Shown here piece by piece: positions 1 through 11,343 of a stretch of DNA of 64,000 nucleotides. Source of the DNA: Ceratotherium simum simum (lineage: Eukaryota > Chordata > Mammalia > Perissodactyla > Rhinocerotidae); the NCBI RefSeq assembly GCF_000283155.1, contig NW_004454175.1, positions 7,270,788-7,334,787 on the forward strand. Reading direction: 5' to 3'. The first letter of the stretch is position 1. Each line of letters begins with the position of its first letter. Position numbers and translations under genes: made by a program. The notes under the pieces are model-generated. The model searched no databases and had not been told where the DNA came from. It worked only from the letters and a program-made list of their open reading frames with translations.

Positions 1-315
1 CTGGCTCAGTCACAGGGAGCAGGCTGGCCCAGATAGGGTGAGGCCGTGGGCAAGATGCCTCCCTGCAACTAAGCAGACGCTGAAGGAGCTGCCTGCTGGA
101 GGCTGCCTGCTGACTGCAATCCATGCGGCTGCACAGGGGGATGAGGGCAGTGCATCTCTGCGTCTTCCATAAATCTTCGTTTCGTAATGCCATATTCACT
201 ACCCGATATTTCCCCAAATGGTTGAACATTAACATTGTGCCTTTCTTTATCATTTTACTGTTTTGGATTATTTCCCCAAAGTGTTATAGCTTATAACTGC
301 TACCACATGAGTGTT
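1..315. other. Unique sequence, nothing recognised
   Basis: The first 150 bases are richer in G+C than most of the window. They show no CpG clustering, splice-site pattern or repeat that I can name. Confidence 0.4.
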
Positions 316-520
316 GCATTAAGATTAAGAGTAAGGATTTGGTTCAAATTCTCTGCCTCCACCACTTACTTGCAGTTTAACCCAAGGTGGATTTCTTAAC
401 CTCTCTAAATTTCAGCCTCCCCATTTGTGAGTTGTTGGGTGATTAAATGAGGAATGCATGCAAATTCATTGGCTTAGGATCTGGCATATTGTTTGTGCCC
501 AGTGTTAGTTACCATTAATA
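316..520 (+). repeat. MIR SINE fragment
   Basis: The order of blocks follows the MIR core: a failed 'tgggttcaaat' box, 'cttaacctctctaaattt', 'cagcctcccc', then 'gattaaatgagg' and a final 'ggatctggcat' matching the MIR/L2 tail. It is heavily diverged, as expected for this ancient mammalian SINE. There are no target-site duplications. Confidence 0.7.
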
Positions 521-1375
521 ATAATTTTTTTGTCCTTATTATTCTCTACTCTCCACTTGGTCCAGGATGTAGAGCCTGAGAAATTTTCCAAATGCACTGG
601 TCGATATTAGAAGAAACCAACTACCCAATATATCTGCTTATTAGGCATTATGGTAGCAGAACAAAAACTAAGTTAAAATAATTAAATAAGTGCAAGGCAA
701 GGGGTAAGAGAAAACACCATCTGCCAGCTCTCCGTGTGTCATTTAGGAGCGAGTTGGAAGATAATGAAGGCCATTGCATTCTGGTCATGGATGGGTCCTT
801 CTGCTTGGCTGGTGTTATCGCCTTTCTCTGAATAAAAATAGCCCATGAATCCTTTACCACAGCTCAGTAAACACAGATTATGTGAATAAAAATAAAAGGA
901 CGCACAACAAAATCTTTGGGGAGATTTGCTGCAATTTATTTGTTTCCTAGTGTACCCATGAATTTCAGTACAATCAACAGTTTAATCTGAACAGCAAGTC
1001 ATTTGTTTTTTGGCTGTTTATAGTCAGTTTACACTATTTTCCTAACAGGACTGGTCATATGAAACACTCATCAGAGCCACGAAACAATCTTCAAATTTAA
1101 AGTAGTGTGGAGGATTGAGGGCAGCACTGCCCATGTCACCAACAAAGGATCAAATTTGGATTTGGCCACCTACGACCTGTGAGGATATTGGGTATACTTG
1201 AAGCCTTGACTTCTCTTCAACCAAATGGTGATGCTAATCAACCTTGTAATGTCTAAATGAGATCATGTGAAAGATGAGTAAAAAGTTCTTTTAAAAATTC
1301 TTTGTAAATCTTAGTTTATCATGATTAAAAATAGCAAGTTACTTTTGAAGCATAGTTTCACCTTGTTATTTTGAG
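521..1375. other. No recognisable feature
   Basis: A+T-rich sequence. The only open frame is a 70-codon minus-strand one at 648-860 with no sign of coding bias. Confidence 0.4.
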
Positions 1376-1377
1376 AG

Positions 1378-1600
1378 TAAACTGACTACCAGGTCCCAGC
1401 TGTGTGAAATTACTTAAATTTGGGGAGTTTACTTGGGGAAATTACTTAAATTTTGGTGCCTCAGTTTTCTTATCTGTAACATGGGGATAATAATATACTG
1501 ACCTCATAAAGTTCTTGTGAGGATGTAATGAGATAGTCTAGGTCAAACACTCCGAGTACAGAGCCTGGCACAGAGTGATTATTCGGCTGCTATTGTTGTG
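1378..1600 (+). repeat. MIR SINE with an internal direct duplication
   Basis: A recognisable MIR: 'agctgtgtgaaattactta', 'tgcctcagttttcttatctgtaacatgggg', 'gaggatgtaatgaga', 'gagcctggcacagag'. The 16-mer GAAATTACTTAAATTT occurs at 1406-1421 and again at 1438-1453, so this copy carries a private 32-bp tandem duplication absent from the family. Confidence 0.8.
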
Positions 1601-2027
1601 ATTTTAATATGAAAGCAAATAGGGGTCATTTCTTTGTGTTTTGCTTTGAGCAATGCTGGAATGGTTTACTAAAATTTTCATTTTAATTCTGGAGTTATAT
1701 AGTGACACCTACTAATGTTTAGCTGGTATTCTGGAGAGATTGCAATAACAAAAAAAGAACAGAAGATAGGAAAGTGTCCCTTGAAAAGAGGAGAGTAGGA
1801 GAATAGTTCTAGGTTTTGTTTTTACGGAAATCTCTATCATCAAATTGGTTTTAATTTTTGAAAAAGCACAGACTGAAGAGGCATATAGTCTAATGCAGAG
1901 GAAAGCGCACGGGTGTGGAGGTCTAGAGCACGAAGTTAGAGTCCCCCCTTTGTCACAAACAACTGCCTATGGACAGGGAATAAAAAATGTAGCATTGCTG
2001 GCCCCAAAAGAGACGAGCGGACAGAAT
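1601..2027. other. Mostly unrecognised; possible degraded MIR
   Basis: About 1885-1990 ('gaggaaagcgcacgg' to 'gtcccccctttgtcac') resembles the 5' half of MIR on the plus strand. The rest is unassigned. Confidence 0.35.
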
Positions 2028-2205
2028 CAGTGCTCCTCAAACTTGACCGCACATTAGAATCACCAGGAGTGCTTTTGAAAGATAATATGTCTGGCTCCAT
2101 CAGGTCCAGCTCAGATCGTTTGAATTATCATCTCTCTGAGGAAGAACCAGTCTCCAAGATCACCAGGTGTTGGGGATACACAGTGAGGCCCCCGGACCAC
2201 CCGAC
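2028..2205 (+). repeat. MER5-type hAT-Charlie DNA transposon remnant
   Basis: It starts with 'cagtgctcctcaaacttg' and continues with 'gcacattagaatcacc', 'gagtgcttttgaaaga' and 'tctggctcca', the MER5A order (terminal repeat, then 'cacctgg-gagcttttaaaa'). The far terminal repeat is poorly kept. This is a non-autonomous element with no coding capacity. Confidence 0.75.
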
Positions 2206-3764
2206 TGGGTGATGACCAGGTTCTCTTCCAACCCTGAAATCTTTGTACCTCTCCCTTCACTGCGGTTCACGTGTGTAACGAGTGCTTCCGAAAATGAAAG
2301 CGGATATAGAGCCGTGGCTAGAGAAGGTTAAGAAATTTGATTTAAGCTATTTGCTTCTGAAAAAAAGCAAGTTATTTTCTGACCTTCACTGTAAACCATA
2401 AACCTCTCTCCTTACGAGAGAGGTGATAACTCTACTTCAACTGTATAGGCTATATGTTGGACTCAGCCAACCCATTTTCAATTTACCTCCCTTCTTATGT
2501 GAAAAGTTCTACCCTCGTAGAAGCTTGCTTCTGATACAGGCAAAATACTTAGCGCATCATTTAAAAGTCACACATAAGGCCTCACCTCTGCATATGGGCA
2601 ATAAGAAGAGAAAAAAAGTGAGAAACTGCTTCCAGAGAGGGATTTTCTCACCCATTGATCTCAGCGCAGAGCATCTGCCTGGAAAGAATGTTTTTGTAAT
2701 AGAAATATTCAGTGAAAAAACACCAATGGTTTCCATTTATATTGTTACAGCAGTGGAAGAACATATGGCTTAGCTTAGGAAAGTGAATGTTAGCTATGAG
2801 GGTGCATTTGCAGGAGACATTAATTAGGACTGAGAGTATCTTGAGTACTTGGGAAACAAATTTGTTTAATAAGCTTCATGGTTTGCAGATGCCTTTCCCT
2901 CGTCCTTTGCCATGATTCCAAATAAAGTGGTTTTATCTGTGCGGAGCTAAGCACACTTGAGAAGTCACATGGTTTCTGTGCCTCATTCCCTTCATATTTG
3001 AAAGCAAGTTGACAGGACCTTCACATGAGTAAGATATCTCCTACAGTAATACACACCCAAGTGAGGCATTGTCCTGCTAAATCAGGATCTGATTTTAAGC
3101 TTGGTCTATTCAGGACTTTGCGTTTAGCGAGGCCTCCATTCATTGGACTACTGCAACCAGATGCTGATGTCCTGTCTCTATTCCTGGAGACTCTCCGCCC
3201 TGGGGTGTGCCTGAGTGGAGGACACTGCACACGTCCTGTCTTGTGTTTGTATCAGCTCCAGCTGCTTCCTTTGATCAGCGGCTGATAAAATATCTCTTGA
3301 GCTTTGTGGAGCTGATGAAAGCCATGTGTCTGGGCTAAGAATTTGGAACTTGATTTTTGGCATTATCATAACCTTAATATCCATCAGTACATTTTAAAAC
3401 ATGAGCATGAGGCTCATTCTCTGGTGAATACTGGCTGGGGCGGCTGAATATGTGGGTTGTGTTGAACCCTCAAAAGCATATACTGTATTACTTTCTTAAG
3501 CTAGGAGGGCTGTAATGACACTCTTGGGACAGATAAACATTTCCTGTGAAGTCCCAATTTGCTTAATTGCTAGCCTTGAGTTTTAGAGTCCTTGCTTCCC
3601 TAAGTGAACTCATTTTAATAAAAATAAAAATTTCCAGCTGTTTTATTGGTTCTTCGTGAAGAAGGCAAAGAGTAAATGGAAATCGAAGGTGAACTTTCTC
3701 ACTGATTAAGGCAACATTTGTGGGGTGAAATGGAAAGGTGGGGTAGGTGGACACATAGACTGGG
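2206..3764. other. Long unassigned stretch
   Basis: No family recognised. It holds a perfect 9-bp hairpin (arms 2402-2410 and 2416-2424, loop CTTAC) and a 116-codon plus-strand open frame at 2423-2773. That frame has no recognisable domain and is probably chance. Confidence 0.4.
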
Positions 3765-3767
3765 GGA

Positions 3768-4000
3768 GCGATTAAGAGTGAGGATTCTGGAGCCAGACTC
3801 CAAACTTAATCTGGAGCCAGATCCTGGCTTTCAGTCCTAGCTCTACTTCTTGCTTGCTGTGAATCTCAGGCAAGCTACTAAACTCTGTGTGCCTCAGTTT
3901 CCTCATCTATAAAATAGGGATAATGACAGATTGAATGAGTTAATGTTTGTAAAGTGATTAGTTTCTACACATCAAAAGCGTGCAATAAATGCCACTGTCC
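3768..4000 (+). repeat. MIR SINE, nearly full length
   Basis: A well-kept copy: 'ggattctggagccagact', 'cctagctctacttctt', 'tgcctcagtttcctcatct', 'aaaatagggataatgac', 'tgaatgagttaatgtt' and a tail 'gcaataaatgcca'. All conserved MIR blocks appear in order. Confidence 0.85.
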
Positions 4001-5577
4001 ACTGGGCAGAGCCCCATGCTGGTAGTTCTGTTGATATCAGGTGAATATATCTTCAGAACCAGGTTGATTCTATAAGCCTAATCTAAGATTCTCCTTCTGT
4101 TCCCGAGGCTGGTGCTAGATGGTTTTGTGAAGCTAGATAAGGATTATGAACCCTAACTAAAACACCTAACTGTCTTTTAGACTGTTTTTAATGTGTAGAT
4201 TAATTCAATGCTGCTTATAGGTATACTGGAAAAAGAAAATAAGACTATTCTTATAAATACTTTTAGCTCTACTGGGACAGTGTACAGCAAGACAAGAAAG
4301 TAATATGTATATTCAACTTATCAGACTTTTCTAAAAAATAATATTAACACTATGATCTAAGACATTTTCTAACAGGTAATTTTTTTAGCATCTAGATCCC
4401 TGAATTACAATAATAAGAAGTGTTACTGAAATGTGACTGATTCCCAGAGTGTGCCCTCTCAAGTATTTGATTTTGGCCAGCCTTTTATTAAAAACAAAAC
4501 ACAGACTCATTTGTGTTTTTATTTCTGTTACCCCACCTAGTTCCAAAAAGGATTTAAGGCCACTGAAAAGCACTTGTTGAATATGTTCAGAAAATAGGAG
4601 TTACTGACTTTTATCATCTTGTGACTTTCAGTATCACTACTTGATGGAAAGAAGTCAATGATATTTTTCTTCCCAGTTTCATTTAAACACCTATCTTTGG
4701 CTGCCACATGTATTATTCATTAAAATCCAATAGAAATCAAGTAAGAAATTCTCCGTTAAGGAAAAGCCACTTGTTTGAGAGTTCAGAATTAAATATCCAT
4801 ATTATTTGTTATTAGATTATGAACTAACTATAAATTGACAGCAAGTGATCATGTTATCGTAGTAGTGACACCTCCTAGGAGGCCCTTCTTTTTGACCCCA
4901 CCCCAACTGAAATCTTCAGTTCCGCTACTGTGTTTGTGGTTACTGTTCTTCATAGTCATCTAAAGGGGTCCTAAGGTAAGAGATGAATGTGGTGTGGTGA
5001 TGGAATTGTTTTCCTTGACATGTATAGACTTTAGTAAATGTCAGTGATGTTCAATGTTTCTTTCATACAAAACAATAAATTTGAAGACAATTTAGAGAAG
5101 TAGGAGACTTGGGTTATAGTGCTACCATTTAATCAACTGCGGCAACTTAGGCAAGTTAGTTTATTTCCTTCAAACTCAGCTTTTCATTTAGGAAGAGGAT
5201 CAGCTAGTTCTAAACTCTCCTTTCTCAGTAATGTGCAGTGATCTTAAGATACCAGGAATCAGCATAATTATAGAGGCTTTAGCAGTTACATCACAGTTTT
5301 AATAGATAATTCCCTAAAATTGTATTAACTTTGTCCATATAACACAAAACCAAAATATGGAGGTTTTAATATATTCAGATATTTGACACAGATATAAACA
5401 AAGCTTTTCACTCTGTTTTGTATAATTTTAGTGTTGTACTTTTATTAATATATGGCCCTAGACTTCTACTATTTTATTTCCTCTTGAAGGTAGGTGTATC
5501 TACTTGTTTACGGCACAAAATGGGGACATATAAGTTGATTGAGAAGGAATACATTCTTGCCAGGCAAGTTGCTAAAA
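4001..5577. other. Unassigned, with a weak MIR-like patch
   Basis: A degraded MIR-like patch lies at about 5095-5200 ('gagacttgggttatag', 'ggcaagttagttta'). The remainder is A+T-rich single-copy-looking DNA. Confidence 0.35.
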
Positions 5578-6280
5578 ATTAATATGTATTTATTCAAGAA
5601 ATATTTATTCAGTAATCTAGTAAGTAGGACTAAAATAATGAATAACACATGGGGCTTGCCCCAAGAAGCTTATGGTCTAGTGGGAGTACAGAAAAGTAAA
5701 TGGATAATTATAAAACTGTGCAATGCAGATGATGATTGGGGAAAGTGCAGAGTGCAAAATGAGCACAAGTGGGCCCCAATCCAACCCAGGGAAATCATTG
5801 CAGACTTCCCAGAAGACATGGTGTGAATGGATAACAGAGTTAGTCAGAATATGGGATTATTTCAGGCAGAGTAAAGCAGCATGTGCAAGAGCCTGGGGGT
5901 GAGAGAGAGCCACGAATGTCCATAAACTGAAGGTAACTTACAGTATGTTTTTAGAGGTGAGGGGAGAGGAAGAGGGCAGCAGGGGGAGATGCGGTTACAG
6001 AGGAACACAGGAGTTTGAATTTGATTCTGAGGACGATGAAGAACCATTGGTGGGTTTTCCATAGAGGAGCAACATATAATATTAATATTAAAAAACAAGA
6101 AACACTGAAGTGTGGCAAATGGTTTGGAGTGAGACACAACTGGAGTAAATCAGTTGGAGCCCTGTAAAGGTAAACTAGGCTAGAGCTGATGGTGGCCTAA
6201 ACTAAGGTGGGGAAAAAAGAAGATGGATTCAAGGACTCTTAAGAAGATAGAACCAACAGCATTTGATGATTGATTCTTTC
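5578..6280 (-). repeat. L2 LINE, 3' part, antisense
   Basis: Read on the plus strand this follows reverse-complement L2 from its 3' end inward: 'aaatatttattcag', 'atggggcttgcc...agcttatggtctagtggg', 'gcagacttcccagaagacatg', 'gcaagagcctgggg', 'gaagaaccattggtgggtttt', 'ctgatggtggcctaaactaaggtgg', ending near 'aacagcatttgatgattg'. Roughly 700 bp of untranslated region and ORF2 end. It stops where an L1ME segment begins and probably resumes downstream. Confidence 0.8.
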
Positions 6281-6284
6281 AAAA

Positions 6285-7140
6285 AGTATTTGTTGGATTT
6301 CTGTCTCTGGCCATTATGGAGTAGCTGGTATTAGATACCCTCCCACTGTAAATAGCTGTGAAACTTGGACAAAATATATAAAACAATATTTGCAGGCATT
6401 GGATAGCAGCTCAGTGCTGGGCTATAATCTTCGGAAAAAGGGAAACATGATGTCAGCTCCAGATTCACACAGGCTTTCTCTCAAAGAACATTTTCCAGGC
6501 TATCAAGTAGGGAGAAAGAGTCCAAGAAGAGAGCATAAGTTTTGCCAAATGAAGGATGAGTTATTGCCTGCTAAGTTGGCTGATATTTGGGGCTTTGATA
6601 CCAAAAATAGGGGACCTGCAGAGAAGAAACCCAGTAAATCTGAGGGGAAATTCCTTTCAGGTCATTGGTCAACTCCTGGACAATACAAGTGTAGGACAAA
6701 ATTCCAGGAGGTTTGGAAGAAAGCCTCTTCAGGGAGGCTGGGAGCTAAGCAGACATTCCAGTGCAGGGGAGATGCTGGAGTGCAAGTCCAGCCAGAGTGA
6801 AGAGATCTTGATGAAACCTCCAGGCATCTCATTGGATCCCAAAAAGGCCATACTGTAGGAGTAAGCACCATGTCTTGTGAGTAAAAACAAAACTGGAATA
6901 GCCCATCCTAACAAAGCCTAAAACCAAGCCTCAGCAGGATAAGGTAAATCCACAGTAACTTAACTGCCTGCCATAACAAAACTCAACCATTTTCAGAAGA
7001 AGATAACATCATGCAGAGCCTCTACAGGGTATTATCCATGATGTTCAGCATTCAATAAAAATTACTACATGCTCAAAGAAGTAGGAAAAGCATCTGATAA
7101 TCAAGTGGTAAAACAGTCAATAAAAGCAAACCTAGAAGTA
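6285..7140 (+). repeat. L1ME-type LINE, 5' untranslated region
   Basis: Matches the recalled 5' leader of old L1ME elements: 'gccattatggagtagctgg', 'ttggacaaaatatataaaac', 'aagaacattttccag', 'attccaggaggtttgga', 'taaaaccaagcctcag', and near the end 'cagcattcaataaaaatta', 'atgctcaaagaagtaggaaa'. It contains the longest open frame of the window (176 codons, 6270-6800), which is therefore very unlikely to be a gene. It interrupts antisense L2 sequence on both sides. Confidence 0.65.
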
Positions 7141-7144
7141 GTGC

Positions 7145-7712
7145 TGATAAGAACTTCATATTGATAGAGAGTTGACTATGTGCAGATACCACTTCAGCTG
7201 TGAATAAGACAGAAAAAAAATCTCTGAACTCATGGAACTTACACTTTAGGGAGATAAAACAGATAATATACAAGATGAATAAGTAAAATATTTGGTTTGT
7301 TAGATGGTGAAAAATACTATGGAGAAATAGAAAGAATGGAAACAAGATAGGGAATATTAAGAGGGTGGGATTTTAAGTAGGAGGCCAGAAAAGGGTTAAG
7401 TGTGTGGGGCTAGTGGGGAAGGAAATTAAAAGATGGCACATATATTTTGAGCTTCTGCTTTTATATTGCCTTCAAATAGGCAATATAAGAAGAGGAGCAG
7501 AATTATCTGTAGAGAGATGATATTTTGGGAACATTTAGTTTGAGGTGTCTGTGAGACTTTAATTGAAATTTCATAGGAGGCAATTGGACACGTGAATTTG
7601 GAGGGCAGAAGATATCTATTCTAAAGATGCTAATTTGGGAGTGATCAGCATATGATAAAAACTGAGAAGGGAAAAATAATGAACTATTTCAGTATTTAAA
7701 ATACAGACATGA
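7145..7712 (-). repeat. L2 LINE pieces, antisense
   Basis: About 7145-7330 again resembles the L2 3' end ('gactatgtgcagatacc', 'ctcatggaacttacacttta'). From about 7490 the text moves deeper into L2 ('agaggagcag', 'agtttgaggtgtctgtgagac', 'ggaggcaattgga', 'ggagtgatcagcatatga'). Two insertions, or one rearranged copy, are possible. A 10-bp perfect hairpin sits at 7461-7470 / 7479-7488. Confidence 0.65.
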
Positions 7713-7962
7713 GGGGCTGGCCCGGTGGTGTAGTGGTTAAGTTCGTGTACTCTGCTTTGGTGGCCTGGGGTTCACAGGTTCGGATCCTGGGCGTGGACCT
7801 ACACACTGCTTATGAAACCATGCTGTGGCAGGCATCCTACATATAAAGTAGAGGAAGATGGGCATGGATGTTAGCCCAGGGCCAATCTTCCTCAGCAAAA
7901 AGAGGAGGATTGGCAACAGATGTTAGCTCAGGGCGAATCTTCCTCACCAAAAAAAAAAAAAA
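7713..7962 (+). mobile_element. ERE SINE with two tail units
   Basis: A tRNA-derived SINE: GGGGCTGGCCC start, A-box-like 'tagtggttaagtt', B-box 'ggttcggatcc', then two tail units each containing 'GATGTTAG(C)CCAGGG', and an A-rich end. The flanks form an imperfect 12-bp target-site duplication, atacagacatga at 7701-7712 and atatagacatga at 7963-7974. It landed inside the antisense L2. Confidence 0.93.
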
Positions 7963-7974
7963 ATATAGACATGA

Positions 7975-8325
7975 GACATAGAAGTGTACCAGTGAGACTG
8001 ATAAATAACTGCATAGATGGGATAATCCAACAGAATATATGTTCATGGAAGTCAAGTGTTTTAGCAGGAGGAGTTGGTCAGCGGTGCCAAATACTGATAA
8101 ATCAAATCAAATAAGCGCTAAAATGTTTTCTTTGATTTAGAAACAAAGAACTTGGTAAAAATTGGTGAGAATTATGATTAAAATGTGGGAGAGATTTCAG
8201 ACTGCATTGGGCTGAAGAGAAAATAAGAGGCAAATCTGTTAAGATAGGGACAACTCTAATTCTGGCTATAAAGGGCAGTAATTGAAGAGGATTGTCAGCT
8301 TAGGAGACTGTGAGTGGGGGTGTAT
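7975..8325 (-). repeat. L2 LINE, antisense continuation beyond the ERE
   Basis: After the ERE the text resumes reverse-complement L2 coding sequence: 'gaagtcaagtgttttagcaggaggagt', 'ccaaatactgataaatcaaat', 'gatagggacaactct'. This agrees with one L2 split by the SINE. Confidence 0.6.
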
Positions 8326-8629
8326 GTGTTTGTGTTTTAAGAATGAAAGACTTAAACACATTTAAGTCTACTTAAAAATACTTTTTTGAAGGACTACTTA
8401 ACTCTCCAATCTAGATTGGAAAGAGATGAGCGCATGATAATGTCTAGATTAGGCTCATGGAGCTGGAATTTTTGGGATGATTCTTCAGTGCCACTCTGGA
8501 GGCACAGAGGAAAATTTTAACTCCTATTACACAGTTACTCAGGTGATATTAATGCCAAATTTTGCACATCAAAACTTCTAGCTTTATCTCAGATTCTTCC
8601 TCTTTTAACTTATTCCAAGTAGTTTTTTT

Positions 8630-8865
8630 TCTTTTCCTGAGGAAGATTCGCCCTGAACTAACATCCATTGCCAATCTTCCTCTCTTTTTGCTTGAGGAAG
8701 ATTCACCCTGAGCTAACATCTGTGCCAATCTTCCTCTATTTTGTATGTGGGACGCCACCACAGCATGGCCGCTGATGAGTGGTGTAGGTCTGCACCCAGG
8801 AACTGAACCTGGTCTGCTGAAGTGGAACGCACCGAACTTAACCACTAGGCCGTGGGGCGGGCCCC
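8630..8865 (-). mobile_element. ERE SINE, minus strand
   Basis: Reverse-complement ERE: T-rich start, two tail units ('GAGCTAACATC' twice), 'cagcatggcc', 'gaacctgg', 'cttaaccactaggccg', ending 'ggcgggcccc'. An imperfect target-site duplication, caagtagttttttt at 8616-8629 and caagtaattttttt just after the element, frames it. Confidence 0.93.
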
Positions 8866-8881
8866 TGCAAGTAATTTTTTT

Positions 8882-10970
8882 ATTCAAAATATTAAAAGAA
8901 GAAAAGCTTTATGGCAATTTTTCTTTTTCATTTTATTTAACACTGGCTCAAGTGAAGTTTTCGCCTAGCTCAACTGATATACATCTCAAATTAAAAGTAA
9001 CTGAAAAAATTACTATGATCGTTATTTTTGAGATTGGAACCCCAAAACTAGTTTTAAATGGATGCATCTTTTGTTATCTACATAGTCAAACTTTTTTGTG
9101 TGTTTACACACATTATTCCTTAAACAGAGAGAATGCTTTATAATGCTTATTATAGTCTAGCTTACCCACTGAGCCCAAATAATATTGATTGATATTTTTG
9201 TCAGTAATTGAACACTTCCAAAATTTTTAATAGGCTTTCTTCTATTAATGGATGTATATGAACAAACTATAAATGCTCTTAGAAGTTTATTGTCTTCTTC
9301 ACTCAAGTTTAAAATAAGAAATATTACTTCAAGATGGTCCTGATTAAATTTCCAAAAATAAAGTGATAAAAATTAGAATATTTCTGAGAACTTGTGCCAT
9401 TCCAAGAAAAAATAAAGGAAATTTTGCAATGCATGTTTATGCCTTTGACAAAAATATTATGCCCATTGAATGTATTAGAATTGAGTCTACGAGCTTGCTT
9501 CTGATAAGAAAGGAAGACATCAAAATTAAAATATTTTATCAACTGTCTTTTGTTTTGGATAGGAAAAAAAAGGATTTACGTACTATAAATACATCTTTTT
9601 CCAAGAATCACCAAGTGATGTTTGAGATAATCAAATTTTTGGACTAATTTAGGAATTTTTCCTGAGTTTTAATGCTTTCTACAGATTCAGTTGGTTATTC
9701 ATCTTGACATCTTTTGCACTGAAAACATCTAGTTATCCTAAAGTATCTCTTTATTCATGAATGAGTAGAGATCATCAAGAAAGATAAGCTATTTCAACAA
9801 GTCATTTTGAAGGACTAATTATTGTTTTATTATATCGCTAATGCTCAAAGTGATCATATGACACTTAAGCTCTCTTGGTTCTGATAAACTTGAAAACAGC
9901 CAAAAGAATTTAATGGGAATAATGACACTCTTTTATGTTGCTTGAAGGAGTATATTGAACAGGATGGCCTGCTGTGCTCTTCAAACCCAGGGGGAAAGAT
10001 TATTCTTAACAGAGTATGAAACCAGATACTGATCTGTCTTCAATTAGCATTTCCAAAAGTCTAGAAACATCGTGAAATAGAATATCATTTAGTATATGGT
10101 GCATATTTAGTAAAGTTCATAAAGATGAATATGATTTATTACTTGGGAATTAAAGTCAAATTTTCACTTCCATAGGCTAAAAGTAGTTTATAGAGATGAG
10201 CAAGTCATGTTTTGCACATAAAGACCCCTTCTGAAGGGACCGACATAATTGACCTGGTGTAATGTAGTATTAGGGTTTAAGGTTAGAAAGACTCTCAGTC
10301 TTTTCTATGTGGATGGGGGCAGAAGGAAAGAAACATTCTTTTTCACCCTGTTCCCAAGTAATTGTTTATTATCTGAAGTGTGGCTGCTTTCCAGCCTCAG
10401 ATGATCTGGAATAATGGCCACACCTCCCTATTGGTCAAACAAACCAAGACTACTGAAAAGAGAGCTTCATCCCTGGCCTTCCCTCCCTCCCTATACTTTC
10501 TTATCAAGTTCCTGAATACTACTGGGTACTTGGTCTCAAAGTTTCAGACCTTTTGGAGGGTGCTCAACAGCCATGCTCTCAGGCATTGTGGATGTCTAAT
10601 TTCCATACAAGGATTAGCTCTGGTTGGGGAGCAAGGAGTCACTAAGTCACTTTACCTGCCGTTGGGAAGGTGCTTTATACAAGATCTGCTGGATTATCAT
10701 TTCCTCCTGCTGCTTAGGATGGGGTACCTGAGTGCTGTCACTTCACATACCAATTTCCATGGATCTCTAGATTTTCCTGAAGTTTGCGGCAAGACACATT
10801 AAAGAAAATTTACAGCTCTTTACAACTTTTTTGTGTACATGAAAGTGACTAATTAATCTTCATAGGTGTTGGTGGGCCCAAGTGAATGAGCCTACCAACT
10901 AGTAGTCATCCAGTCAGGCATCATCAGAAACTTATTCTTAAGATTTAAAGCTAAACCCGACTTCAGTTTA
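8882..10970. other. Long unassigned stretch
   Basis: A+T-rich until about 10,230. Then a slightly richer block (10,230-10,800) carries a 140-codon plus-strand open frame (10380-10802) with no recognisable domain. That block could be the body of an old LTR element, but I cannot name it. Confidence 0.35.
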
Positions 10971-10974
10971 AAGA

Positions 10975-11343
10975 CAGCTCCTGACCTAATTGGTGTCAGT
11001 ATTCTGAATGCTTTTGTGAAAGTGTTTTTTTGGATGAGATTAACATTTAAAGCTGGATTATTCTCTATAATGTAGGTGGGCCTCATCCAATTAGTTGAAG
11101 ACCTTAATAGAACAAAGATTGACCTTCCGGAGCTAGAAGGAATTCTGCCAGCAGACTGCCTATGGATTCAAACTGCAATTCTTCCCTGGGTCTCCAGCCT
11201 GCTGGCCTACTCCATCATATTTTGGACTTGCCAAACTCGTCCACAATCACATGAACCGATTCCTTAAAATAAATCTCTCTCTCTGTATATACACACATCT
11301 TGTTGGTTCTGTTTCTCTGGCAAACCCTGACCCATTGCTTAAC
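10975..11343 (+). repeat. ERVL-type solo LTR (MLT2-like), 5' end worn
   Basis: The diagnostic blocks are 'gtgggcctcatccaatta', 'gttgaagaccttaatagaac', 'gaaggaattctgcc', 'ctgggtctccagcctgctgg', the polyadenylation-like 'ccttaaaataaatctctct', and the end 'tggttctgtttctctggca' + 'accctgacc'. This is an ancient endogenous-retrovirus LTR with no internal viral genes next to it. The first ~100 bases are hard to align. Confidence 0.75.

Noticed and set aside
6270..6800. Longest open frame of the window, 176 codons, plus strand
   Set aside because: It lies in sequence matching an L1ME 5' region, shows no protein domain, and a second overlapping frame of 100 codons is equally open.
7713..7962. tRNA gene
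   Set aside because: The box-like blocks belong to a tRNA-derived SINE; there is no cloverleaf with an intact acceptor stem, and the same sequence recurs 12 times with A tails and target-site duplications.
10380..10802. 140-codon plus-strand frame
   Set aside because: No recognisable domain, hydrophobic pattern or splice sites; upstream and downstream sequence gives no gene support.
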